NCBI GenBank assembly: GCA_023313575.1
Contig: JAJTTP010000004.1
Coordinates: forward strand, 1,240,001 to 1,304,000
From: Eutypella sp. D-1
Lineage: Eukaryota > Ascomycota > Sordariomycetes > Xylariales > Diatrypaceae
DNA: 64,000 nt
Direction: 5' to 3'
Shown: positions 38,830 through 50,396 of the stretch, piece by piece
Numbering within the stretch: position 1 is the stretch's first letter
Layout of the letters: each line of letters begins with the position of its first letter
Notes under the pieces: model-generated
The model's database searches: none
What the model saw: only the letters and a program-made list of their open reading frames with translations
What the model was told of the DNA's origin: nothing
Program-made: the position numbers and the translations under genes

Positions 38830-39675
38830 TGTGACGGCTGGTTTATTCCTAACTATTAGTCCAGTCGAGGGGTTTATGTTAGCAGAAGTGCTGGGGGTTT
38901 TAAGTAATAAGTAATCACGTCTAGTGATAATAAAAAAAAAGGTGCTTTAAGTAACCAAATTATATTATAAGCTGGTAAGTTTAAAAATTATCTAAAAAAG
39001 AGGTAATAAACGTAGCTATATACTATTTATATCCTTTATTCCTGACATTAAAATATGTGGTTATATTAGATCCTTAGATCGTAACGGATTTAACTGATAC
39101 CTTTAAATCTATGGATTATAACGGGTCCATGTATGGCTTTTTTTATGGCTTATTAAGCGTGGCTGGCTTACGCTTTTATTCTTTCGGTAGTACCGTTAAC
39201 GAATAGGGTTGCCTGCCCCACTTGGCCTAGTCAGGCCATAACACAAGTGGGGCAGGCAACCCTATTCGTTAACGGTATTACCGGAAAAATAAAGGCATAA
39301 GCCAGCCATATTTAATAAAGCCATAAAAAAAGCCATATATGGATCCGTTATGATCCATAGATCTAAAGGTATTAGTTGGATCCGTTATAATCTATGGATT
39401 TAAAGGTATTAATTAGATCCGTTATAATTTAAGGATCTAATATAACTATATATTCCAGTGTTAAGAATAAAAGATATAAATAGTATATAATTACGTTTAT
39501 TACCTTTTTTTTAAATAATTTTTAAATTTACCAGCTTATAATATAACTTAGTTACTTAAAGCACCTTTTTTTTATTATTACCAGACGTGATTACTTATTA
39601 CTTAAAACCCCCAGTACTTTTATTAACATAAATCCCTCGACTGGATTAATAGTTAGGAATAGACCAGCCGTCACA
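38830..39675. repeat. 846-bp palindrome made of two head-to-head LTRs
   Basis: Left arm 38830-39243 (414 bp) is a complete LTR in reverse orientation (TGTGACGGCTGG to GGCCATAACA). Right arm 39245-39675 is the same LTR type forward, ending CCAGCCGTCACA, but lacking the first 20 or so bases (the TGTTATGGCCTGACTAGGCC side). The arms match over nearly their whole length; the right arm has one extra copy of a 37-bp unit. The centre is the GC-rich inverted repeat around TGCCTGCCCCACTT / AAGTGGGGCAGGCA. No target duplication is seen (CGAAA left, GTTAT right). Compared with element 2, about 0.6 kb of polymerase sequence is missing at the insertion point. It is less RIP-decayed than its surroundings. 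Confidence 0.85.
39326..39445. repeat. 37-bp tandem repeat inside an LTR arm
   Basis: The right LTR arm carries about three units of a 37-bp sequence of the form GGATCCGTTATGATCCATAG plus ATCTAAAGGTATTAGTT. The left arm holds one unit fewer. The units differ mainly by transitions. Confidence 0.7.
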
Positions 39676-42075
39676 GTTATATTCTTTTTAATAAGGTTTC
39701 TGTCGTATCTTTATACCCGTATTTATTATCCGTTAAATATTAAAATCTTTTTTCTAAGTTATTATCGGTTTTTAAAAAATAAGGAAATATTATTTGGTTA
39801 ATTCTTTAATTAATCGATAAATTATATTAATATAGCTATAATTACTTAAAGATTATATCGTATTTTTTTAAAAACATAATATTAAAAATAACGTTTTATT
39901 TCTATCTTTTAATATATACGTTAAATTAATCGGTTTCCTGTAATACGTTTTTTTCGTTATATTAAAAAATATAACTTTCGGTTTTTATTATATTATAAAA
40001 ATGTTATTTTCTTTTCCATAATAATTATAACTTATTATATAATTTCGGGGTTATATAATTACTTTTAATTCCGTTATTTATTATAACGGTATACCAGTTA
40101 TTTTTAACCTTTATTCGTATTATAATATATCCGTATCGTTTTTAAGCTTTTAAAATAATTTATAAATATCGTATTACGTTTTTAAGCTTTATAATACCGT
40201 TTTATAACCTTAATATAAACGGCTTTATTTTTTTAAATCCTTACCGTAAACTTATACGGCGTTATATAGGTTATCGTAAAATTCTTTTTATTAGATTTTT
40301 TTATACGTACGGTTATTCCTTTATTATTAAATCTTTATAAAAATGTTTAAAATTAATCTTATTAAAGGTTATTTTTTTTAATAAATCTTTAAATATATAT
40401 AAATTAACGTTTAATAATTTATTTTTTTAACATCGGATTTTGTATTTTTATTATTCGATCTTGTTCCGGATCTTTATAGCTTTTAACGTTTAATATATAT
40501 ATTCGTTATAATGGTATACTTAATATCCTCCGGGGCAAAATATCTTTTTTAACCATTTTTATTCGTACGGTACGCGGTTATAATAACGCCGAATTTCTTT
40601 ATATTATCGTCGATCGGTTTTATCTTTTTTTTATTATAAAAAATCGAATCTTTTTTTAACCATTTGTTTAATTCGGTTAATAATACCGATTTTTCGTTCC
40701 TTATATTAATAACATTCGTATTTTCGATAATTAATAAAATGCTTTAAAAAATGCAACGTTTAAGTTTAAATTTTTTAATTAATAAATTTATCCCAGTTAC
40801 GAAGTTATTATAAGTAAATTTTAAATCGTTACTTTTTAAAGCGTTATTAAAATCGTTTAACGTAAATGCCGTATATTTCTTATAATTTATAATCTTATCG
40901 TTTTTTAAACTAATTAATTAATCGTTTTATTTTTATTTTTTTTATGTAATAAGCTTCCGTAAAAGCTTTTTCTTTATTACTATTAAGGTATTTATTTTAT
41001 TATTATTAACGTTATTATTTTATTACGGCTTAAATTAATCGTTTAGTTTTTTATAATTTTTATTAATAAATATTATTATCCGAGTATACGCGGCAAATTA
41101 TTCCGAATATTTTTCCACCGGTAAAAGGTTATTTTCCCTCGGGTATAGGTTTTTAATTTACATTTCGTTTAAATCTTTTATATTTTTTTTAAAAATATTT
41201 TATTTTATTATAATTATAACATTTAATTTATTACTTATTTTTTCGTATTATATCGAGTAATATTAATTTTAATGCCGTCCCGTAAAATATATCGGTAAGC
41301 TTTTAGTTTTAATTCTTATTATTTTAATATCTTTTAAATCTTTTAGGTACATAATATCCTTTTTTTTCTTAACGTCGTTTAAATTATTTATTATCGATTT
41401 TAATTACTAAAGTAACGAATTTATTAAAAGTATTTAATCTGTTTTACGTAATAATTTTATTTTTAACCAAATCTTTAAATTTTCGATAAAACATATCGAT
41501 AAAGGATTTATTATTAACTTAATCTGTTTTAACGGCAAATTATTTAAATTACGCGGCGTACGTATAAACTGCCCTTTTTTATTTAAAGGTTAAAAGTTAT
41601 TACGTAACGGTTCGGGCTTTATCCGGATTTCCGTAATTAATTTTTACTTTTTCCTCGAAGTTTTTATATTTCTCGAAAAAACGTTTAATTTCCGTAAATT
41701 TTTTTTTCTTTTTTACTTTTACGAAAGCATTTAAAATAGGTTTAAACCATTAAGTTATCCCCCCGGTAAAACATAAAGCGATATCGAGAATTTTATCCGT
41801 TTCCGTAATATGCATATAACGTTATTAATATAAATAAATTACGGTTATAATAAAAAAAAGTTATACGGGGGTAATACTATTATAAGGTCTAAATTTTTTA
41901 AGCTTAAATTTAACGGGTATAACCTTTTGGTTCGTAAATATAATTACCGTTTATTCGATTTATTCGATTCGTTTAAATAATTATTAAATAACTTATTAAA
42001 AGTTTTAGCTTAAAAAAAATATAATATTAAATATTGTTTAAAGCTAATAATATTATTAAATAAAAGTTTATAACG

Positions 42076-42507
42076 TATAACGGCTAATTTATTCCTAACT
42101 ATTAATTTAATCGAAAGGTTTATGTTAATAAAAGTATTAAAAGTTTTAAGTAATAAGTAATTACGTTTAATAATAATAAAAAAAAAGTACTTTAAGTAAC
42201 CAAATTATATTATAAGCTAATAAGTTTAAAAATTATTTAAAAAAAAAGTAATAAACGTAATTATATATTATTTATATTCTTTATCCCTAATACTGGAATA
42301 TATGGTTACTATTTAAATCGTTAAAATCGTATCCAAATATAATAATTTAACATCGTTAAAATCATTATCGATTTAACCGATCTTTCCTAATCGTATAGCG
42401 TATATGGCTTACTTTAATATGGCTATCTTTTTCTTTAGAACTTAAGTTAAGGATTTTTTTTTATTATGTTAGCCCCACTAGGCCCAATGGCCCGACCGGT
42501 CATAACA
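42076..42507 (-). repeat. LTR of Gypsy element 3 (right copy)
   Basis: This is the partner of 35386-35818, 432 bp. The outer end (about 42400-42507) retains G+C and ends GGTCATAACA, followed by the TTAAA duplication. The inner end is AT-converted. Confidence 0.9.
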
Positions 42508-45500
42508 TTAAAAAAGGATTTAATTTTTTATAATAAAAAAAAAACGAAACCGATTAATAATGGTATAAAGAAATTATACGTTATGTTAATTACGTACTGT
42601 ATAATTCAAAATGGCTAGAAAAAATGTTTTACCTCGGAAAATATTAAGTATGCCATTATAACGAATATATATATTAAACGTTAAAAATTATAAAGATCCG
42701 AAATAAGATTAAATAATAAAAATACGAAATCCGATATTAAAAAAATAAGTTATTAAATACCGATTTATACGTTTATAAAAATTTATTTAAAAAAATAACC
42801 TTTAATAAAATTAGTTTTAAACATTTTTATAAAGATTTAATAATAAAAAAATAACCGTATATATAAAAAGAATTTAATAAAAAAAACTTTATAATAACCT
42901 GCGTAACGTTATATAAATTTACGGTAAAAATTTAAAAAGTTAAAATTATTTATATTAAGGCTATAAAACGGTATTATAAAACTTAAAAACATAATATAAT
43001 ATTTATAAGCCATTTTAAAAGCTTAAAAACGATACGGATATATTATAATACGAATAAAGGTTAAAAATAATTAATATACCGTTATAATAAATAACGGAAC
43101 CGACGGTAATTATATAACCTTAAAATTATGTAATAAGTTATAATTATTATAAAAAAAGAAATAATACCTTTATAATATAACGGAAGCCGAAAATTATATT
43201 TTTAAATATAATAATAAAAAAAGTATTATAAAAGACCGATTAATTTAATGTATATATTAAAAAATAAAAATAAAACGTTATTTTTAATATTATACCTTTA
43301 AAAAAATATAATATAATTTTTAAATAATTATAACTGCATTAATATAATTTATCGATTAATTAAAAAACTGGTTAAATAATATTTCCTTATCTTTTAAAAA
43401 CCGATAATAATTTAAAAAAAGATTTTAATACTTAACGGATAGTAAGTACGGATATAAAAACATAATAAAAACCTTACTTAAAGGAATATAACAAATTAAA
43501 AAAAAAGGATACGAAAAAAGGATTAAACGAATTATCGTATTTATCTGATAACGATTCCGCTTTTTTAATAACATTTTAAAAAAGGAAAATATAACGATAT
43601 TACGGATACGTAACGTACCATTATAATATTATTAATATAATAAAATGTTTTACGAAAAATTTAAAAAAAAAATTATTAAACCGTAATAAATAGGATTACG
43701 AGATTATTTTTATAAAAAAAAAAGACGTTACGATTTTATAAAATCTATAACCTTAATAAGATCGAATTTAAAAAATTATAAAAATACTTTAAAAATAAGT
43801 TAATAAAAAGATATATCCGACGATTAAAATTATTAATAAGATATTTTATTATATTTATGCTTAAAAAAAACGGCAAATTACGATTAATAATCGATTATTA
43901 ATAATTAAACGAGATTACCGTTAAAAACCGAATACCGTTATTATTTATTATTAAAATAAAGGACCGTTTATACGGAATTAAATAATTTACCATTTTAAAC
44001 CTTAAGGACGGATATTATTATATTAAAATTAAACCCGGAAACGAATAAAAAACAGCCTTTAAAATAAAATATGGTTTATTTAAGTATTTAATTATGCTTT
44101 TCGGATTAATTAATGTATTAATATTATTTTAACACATAATTAATTACGTATTACGAAAATATCTTAATATTTTTATTATCTGTTATTTCGATAATATCTT
44201 TATTTATTTAAAATTAAAGGAATAGTATAAAAAATATGTATATAAAATATTACAGATATTATAAAACGTTAATTTATTAATAAAACCCGAAAAAAATGTA
44301 TTTTATATATAAAAAATGGAATTTTTCGGATATATTATTACCCCCGAATATATTAAAATAGACTTTAAAAAAATCGTAATTATTAAGGATTAGAAAATGT
44401 TTATTAGTATAAAAGAAATATAGGTTTTTTTTAATTTAATAAATTATTATCGGAAATTTATACGACAATTTAAATATATTATAACATTTTTTATAAAATT
44501 AAAAAAAAAAAATAAACGGTTTATATAAATTAATAAAATAAATAAGTTTTTTATGAAATTAAAAAACGTTATTATTAACAAATTAATACTTATTATATAT
44601 GATTTTAAAAAACCCGTTAAGTTAAAAATTAACGCTTCGGATTACGTTTTCGGAGCATAAATTAAATAATAAAATAAAGAAAAAAAATTATACCTTATTG
44701 CATTTTATTTTTATAAATTTATTAAAACCGAATTTAATTATCCGATTTACGATAAAGAATTTCTTATTATCGTTAACGTATTTAAGAAATTTAAATATTA
44801 CCTTATAAAAAATATGCATTAAATTAAAGTTTATACCGATTATAAAAATATTATATATTTTTTTATTATTTAAACCTTTAACAGAAAATAATTACGATAT
44901 ATTAAATATTTTACGGAATTCGATTATATTATTATTTATAAAAAAGGATTAAAAAACGGATAAGTAAATATTATTAGCAAATAACCTATTATGGAAGAGA
45001 AATATATATTAATTAAGTACGTAATATTCCGATAAACGTTAAAAGGATACCTGGAATAACGATAAATTGCTGCTATTAAAATTAATTAAAATAACTTATA
45101 TAAGCAAATCGAATAATATAATAATAAATTATTAATAAAAAAATAAATAAAAAAGTTATAAATATTATAAGAATTATAAGAATAGTTAATATAGGAGATT
45201 TATAAACATTTTTTATACAGATATTTAAAAAATTACAAAATTTTTAAACGATTATAACGGACTTATATATTCGATAAAATAAAATCAGTAATATAACGAA
45301 TACGATAACGATATAATATATACGGAAAAACTAAAATAAAACGATATAAACTTTACGGAGAATTATAACCATTATTAATTAATAAATAACCATAAGAATT
45401 TATTATATTTAATTTTATTATTAAATTATTAATATTAAAAGATTTAATAATACGTAACGGTTATAATAATATATTTATAATCGTTAATTAATTTATAAAG

Positions 45501-47130
45501 TTTTTTTATTTTATCCTATATAATAAAGATATTAACGTAAAATAAATAGCATATATTTTTTTACGACATATTATAATAATACACAGCCTTTTATTCGAAA
45601 TTATTTCCGATAAAAGAATAACATTTGTATTAAAATTTTAATAAAATTTTATAATAAAATTAAAATTAAACCTTAAGCTTACGACAGCTTTTAAACCTTA
45701 AATAAACGGATAAATAAAATAAATTAATTAAATATTAAAAATTTACTTTTAATAATATATTAATTATAAACAAAATAATTAAATAAAGTAATTATTTATC
45801 GTATAATTAACTTATAACATAATTTATTACGAAAATATACGGATAACATTTATTAACGCTAATTTCGGATTTATTTTAAACGCTTATTAAAACGTTTATA
45901 AAAAAAACCGGATAATATTAAAGCTATATTAATATTAAAACGATTTAAATAATTATATATAAAAATAAAGGAAAAACTCGAATTTATATATTAACGAATA
46001 AGCCGATATTATAATTAAAAAAGGTTAAAAAAATTAACTTTTTCGGAAAAAGATATGGTTTATTTAACCATAAAAAATATTACGATAAAACGACTTAGTA
46101 AAAAACTTAATTATAAATATATCGGACCGTACCTAATTATTAAAAAAATATTAAAAAATAATTACGAATTAAATTTATTATTAAAAATTAAAATTTATTT
46201 AATTTTTTACATTTTTTTATTCGAGGATATAATAAATATAAACGTTATAAAAATAAGATAAAACGATATCGAAATAAAAATAAATAAATACGAAATAAAG
46301 AAAATTTTAAACGTACGAATAAAAAATGGACGAATAAAATATAAAGTTAAATAAAAAAGATATAATAACTTTAAAAACATATAAAAACCTGTTAATTACT
46401 TAATAAACGTTTAACGTTTTTTAAAAAAATTTTATTAACGCCGACGGAAACGTTAATAAAAATAATATCTTAATTAAAATTACCCGATATATTTATCTTA
46501 AATTAATTAAACTCCGAAATAACTTTAAAATTTATTAACGTTTTAATAAACCCCGTAAAATACGTATTTTCCGCCTAACGTTTTTTTACTTTTAATTTTT
46601 TTAATTTTTTTAAATTATTAATATCACGAGAAACCGTTTTTATTATCTTTTTATACTATATACGCTTTTAATAACGTAAACGGTAAAGTTTTACGTTTAT
46701 TTTAAAAATTACTTTTTCGGTTTTTTTTTCGTAGCTTTAAATTTTAATTCCAGTTTTTAATATTAAGATATAACTTTTTATAATTACTTCGGACTAAGCT
46801 TAAATACGTTATATTAACTCCGGTTATAATAAATATATAATAAATAATAAAAAAAATCCGAGTTAAAAATTTTATATTTTAATTAATAATATTTATAATA
46901 AAAATAAAAAACCATATTAACCGGATCGGATAATAAAATTGCCGTAAAAAAAGAATTACGTTAAAAAGTTTTACGTTAAAATAAAAAAATCGCGCGTTTA
47001 AAAATCGATTTATTAATACGATTAAATATAATAAAAAAAATATAAAATAAAAAGGAAAAAAATATTTATAACAAAAAAAGAATAAGAATAATAAATTTTA
47101 AAAATAAAAACTTTAAAAAAGGAAAAATCG

Positions 47131-47559
47131 TATTATAACCTGGTTAGGTTATTAGGCCTAAATAGGATTAGCATAAATAATCCTTAACTATGGCATTAAA
47201 AAGGATAAACATAATAAGATAAGCCATATTTAAATTACGTAATAAAAAGGATAACTTAAATAACCTAATTATTTTAATAATCCTAAATAGCCTGGATAAC
47301 TTAATTATCTTAATAATTTAATATTTAATATTATATTCCAGTGTTAAAAATAAAGGATATAAAATAATATATAATTACGTTTATTACCTTTTTTTTAAAT
47401 AGTTTTTAAACTTATTAGCTTATACTATAATTTAGTTATTTAAAACACCTTTTTTTTTATTATCACTAAACGTGATTATTTATTACTTAAAACCTTAGCA
47501 CTTCTGTTAATATAAACCCCTCGACTGGACTAATAGTTAGGAATAGACCAGCCGTTATA
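47131..47559 (+). repeat. LTR of Gypsy element 2 (right copy)
   Basis: It begins TATTATAACCTGG (decayed from TGTTATGACCTGG) and ends GACCAGCCGTTATA. The last 80 bp (outer end) keep more G+C than the left copy, so the decay pattern mirrors that of the left copy. CGCAT follows immediately. Confidence 0.92.
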
Positions 47560-47564
47560 CGCAT

Positions 47565-47912
47565 AATAAGCTGCAAAGTGCAAAAGTACGTACAAATAGA
47601 CACATCCGTAACAAGCCGTACTATTGTCACTTGCATTCATTGGCTTCATCCAAGGCCGAAAAAATACAACTACCTTGTAAATCCTTAGCTACGCGAATCC
47701 TTTACCACATGATACAACCTTGATCCACATAATGCATTAATGCCTTAGGCCTTACTACTCAACTTCTCATGGCAGTGTTATAGGACTTATGTCACCCTGG
47801 GGTAACGAATGTCGTGATCCAGTATGGTTCCATGGTTCCGTGTCTATATTAAGCTATGAATGACTCCTCGGCGAGGACGTTGAACCCTTCCCCGATGAGC
47901 TAGCCTACCTCG
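47565..47912. other. short unique region between Gypsy element 2 and the PNP-NACHT remnant
   Basis: Base composition returns to normal immediately after the CGCAT duplication. No start codon or exon joining in frame to the downstream PNP domain could be identified here, although a first exon may have been lost or separated by the transposon. Confidence 0.5.
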
Positions 47913-49410
47913 GTGTATCCCGGCTCGACAGGTGACAGTAACGTCTTCTTAGCAACAACCAAGAATAGGAAAAAGCACGAGGGCCCCGATCATGTCCAAC
48001 CCTCACCCTGTGCTGTTGAGCAGTTTACTATCGCTTGGATATGTGCTTTACAAGAAGAATACCAGGCAGCATGTCAAATGCTAGACGAAGAACTTGAACC
48101 GCATGGTGCCGAGTCAGCCATTATGAATGATGAAAGCATATACGTCTTTGGGAAGCTCGGCCACCACTATGTGGTGGTTTGCTGTCTTCCCATGGGAAGC
48201 ACAGGTCTCTCTAGTGGCACAAAAGTCGCCGCCGACATCGCTCGATCTTTTCCCAATTTGAAGTTTACTCTTATGGTCGGCATTGGCAGCGGTGCTCCTA
48301 ATGCTGCCAAGAAGAGGGATATTCGACTAGGTGATGTTGTGGTGAGCGTACCGCAGGGCCTGCAGCACGGTGTTGTGCAGCTGGATTTTGGCGTTCGGCT
48401 GTCGAATGGCATGTTTAAACGCAGAGGCCACCTAGATGCCCCACCCCGAGCGCTTCTTGCTGCCATCCAAGAAGTCGAACGACGGCAGAAAGACCCTCGG
48501 AAGCCTGACGGCATTGCTCATCATATGAAGCGGATGGACCTCGTCGATGACTACAGTCGCCCAACTCAAGATCGATTATACAAATCTGACTACCATCACC
48601 GGGAAGCTACTACATCCCTGTCTAATGGCAAGAATGATTGGGAAGATCCCTGCCATAACTGCAAAGAGGAGGGGCTAGTCAAGCGTAGAGAGCGCAAGAC
48701 CTTCCGTCAAGTCACTATTCATTACGGAACAATTGCATCGGACAATGTTGACCTAAGGGATGCTGAAGTAAGAGATAGGCATTCCTCTGACGATGACTTG
48801 AACATTCTCTGCTTTGAGATGATGGCAGCTGGGTTGATGAATGACCTTCGGTGTCTCGTAATTAGAGGAATATGTGATTATGCCGACTCCCACAAGAACG
48901 ACGACTGGCATAATTACGCGGCGTTGACGGCAGCGGCGTACGCGAGAGAATTACTTCTGGTATTGAGGAAAGTCCATGTGACCACCATGCCCTCGTGGAT
49001 CGGCAAGATAGATCACTATAAGTAAAGCTCAATCAATACGACAATCAGCCCAGCGCTCATATACGACAATGCACTACACGATCACCACGATGGGACATGC
49101 GCGTGGCTATCGAACAAGTTTGAATTCAAAGGGTGGACAGACCAGGAGTCAGTTCATCCTATCCTCTGACTGAATGGAAAACTCGGAGCAGGGAAGACTG
49201 CTCAATGTTCAAAAGCGATTCATCATCTAACAATGGCGGGCGATAACATGCCAATTCCTCTTAAATGATGACTACACTTCTGGCAATCGGTTGTTTCGAA
49301 TTTTCGCGGCTGGGCTACTCCGCCACATTCTGAGACAGGGCATAGACGCCTTGCCAACTTCGATCGAGCCTTTACTATATTTAAACAAGAGCGAAACTCC
49401 CAAATCACGT
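47913..49410 (+). pseudogene. PNP-NACHT (NLR-like STAND) protein remnant
   Basis: The open part up to 49025 encodes a nucleoside phosphorylase (PNP_UDP) domain of the kind that heads many fungal NLR-like proteins: FTIAWICALQEEY near the start, LMVGIGSGAPN in the middle, and GICDYADSHKNDDWHNYAALTAAAYA at its end. It has no ATG before about residue 56, and an in-frame TAG lies four codons before 47913, so the start is missing or on another exon. After the stop at 49025, a NACHT domain is still readable at 49080-49410: GTCAWLSNKFEFKGW, then a P-loop GKLGAGKT preceded by TGA (49167-49169) where a Trp is usual, then two more stops and frame changes. No repeat domain was found downstream. This is a truncated STAND gene next to the transposon block; the PNP fragment alone could still be translated. 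Confidence 0.75.
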
Positions 49411-49619
49411 AAACTAGTAGCCTGACCTACAAGAAGTCAGCATTGCTACAAGATATACCGAGAGCGATATAATGCGGTGTCTTATGGCACCAGTACCTCA
49501 CTAGACGAGAGGGGCAGACTCACCAGCATCTTAATTGGTTCAGTTATTTTTCGAGGCTACCGTGTGTACATATGTTGAGGGGAGCTTTCTTTGGGCGAGG
49601 TCCATGCTCTAGGGTCTCC

Positions 49620-50396
49620 AATCCAAAGCTGTTACCAAAAGTGATCTCTTCAAACTAGCTCGAGATGGCCTCCCCAGAAAGATGAGTTATATTTACGAGC
49701 TAGTGATAGCTCGCTTTCGGAACCGCGATGATGGGAACAAGAAACCACCGCTTTGGAAGTGAGTACCCCTTTATACCATAACCACGTAAGAATCGGTTTG
49801 AAAATATATCACGACGCTTCTGGATCTTATATACCCCTTAACAAGTCCTTTGGAGATTCGCGGGAGGTATGTGTGCGGAAACATTCCATTGTTCTATGCC
49901 GTCAACGGATATATAAACAGAATCGCAAGTTGGCAGTAGAGGGAAGAGAGCTAGAAAGAGACCTAGAAAGAGTCAAATGAATGCAAAATCAACAAAAGAT
50001 TCATTTGTCACCCTCCCTGACGTGAGGGAAGAAAATCGCAGCTCGGGGGGAAGCCCTGGTCTAGCCTTGAGAGACAAACCATCCAGGTTTACTATCACAG
50101 TACCCAGCGAGACCATTCTACTCCCCCGATCCTCGCACAATATATCAGTACAACTTTTCCTACCCAAAACACACCGTGGTAATGCAACCGTCATCATCAG
50201 GCCTCGCTGCGGCTATCATCCGACACCGCCGATCGGTGTCTATCGCAGTGAGCAGGACCTAGGAGGATGGGTCCATTTGGATGATAGCAAGGACGGTGGT
50301 AGAATATACAACCCTCAAATAACCCTCGAAGATCAGCTTGAGGAGCCTTGGGATGAGGATAATGATTGCGTTCTCATACCATTCGATGTGTATTGA
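49620..50396 (+). pseudogene. uncharacterised locus, coding-like but broken into three frames
   Basis: Three plus-strand segments read as one protein if two frame breaks are ignored: 49630-49755 (SDLFKLARDGLPRKMSYIYE and following, ending PPLW), 49756-49980 (IGLKIYHDASGSYIPLN and RIYKQNRKLAVEGRELER, ending at TGA), and 49977-50396 (139 residues from its own ATG, containing ISVQLFLPKTHRGNATVIIR and ending IPFDVY). The first border also contains a GTGAGT, so an intron is possible there, but no matching acceptor restores the frame. I do not know the family. The last frame might be expressed alone. The locus lies 2.1 kb from the RIP-decayed block, so damage by mutation leakage is plausible. Confidence 0.4.

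Larger units (their letters stand above)
35386..42507 (-). mobile_element. Ty3/Gypsy LTR retrotransposon nested in element 2, opposite orientation, RIP-inactivated
   Basis: LTRs at 35386-35818 (433 bp) and 42076-42507 (432 bp) are flanked by identical TTAAA duplications (35381-35385 and 42508-42512). In plus-strand orientation they begin TGTAACGGCTGG or TATAACGGCTAA and end GGTTATAATA or GGTCATAACA, that is, the reverse complement of an LTR starting TGTTATGACCGG. Coding remnants read on the minus strand: a zinc-knuckle-like segment near 41.2 kb, and reverse transcriptase ending near 38.6-38.8 kb (VLREYFNIFVIYYFNDIFIY). The reverse transcriptase region is interrupted by the LTR palindrome 38830-39675. 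The insertion split element 2 between its gag and pol remnants. Confidence 0.9.
33541..47559 (+). mobile_element. Ty3/Gypsy LTR retrotransposon (outer element of a nest), RIP-inactivated
   Basis: LTRs of exactly 429 bp (33541-33969 and 47131-47559) are flanked by identical target duplications CGCAT (33536-33540 and 47560-47564). Without the nested insertion at 35386-42507 the element is about 6.9 kb. Plus-strand remnants appear in Gypsy order: a Gag zinc-knuckle region (about 34810-34862, reading YNYGKIGYFKK, where the cysteines have become tyrosines), reverse transcriptase (about 43.8-44.2 kb, FGLINVLIL...YFDNIFIY), RNase H (about 44.83-44.95 kb, YTDYKN), and an integrase C-terminal segment (46055-46261, NYKYIGPYLIIKKI). 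The order RT-RNase H-integrase supports Ty3/Gypsy. Almost every frame is destroyed by C-to-T decay. Confidence 0.9.

Noticed and set aside
38830..39675. classical TIR DNA transposon or MITE
   Set aside because: Both arms match the LTRs of the surrounding Gypsy family, there is no target duplication, and no transposase is present.
46055..46261. 68-codon plus-strand frame as a host gene
   Set aside because: It reads as the C-terminal integrase region of a Gypsy element and lies at the right place in element 2, so it is a transposon remnant.
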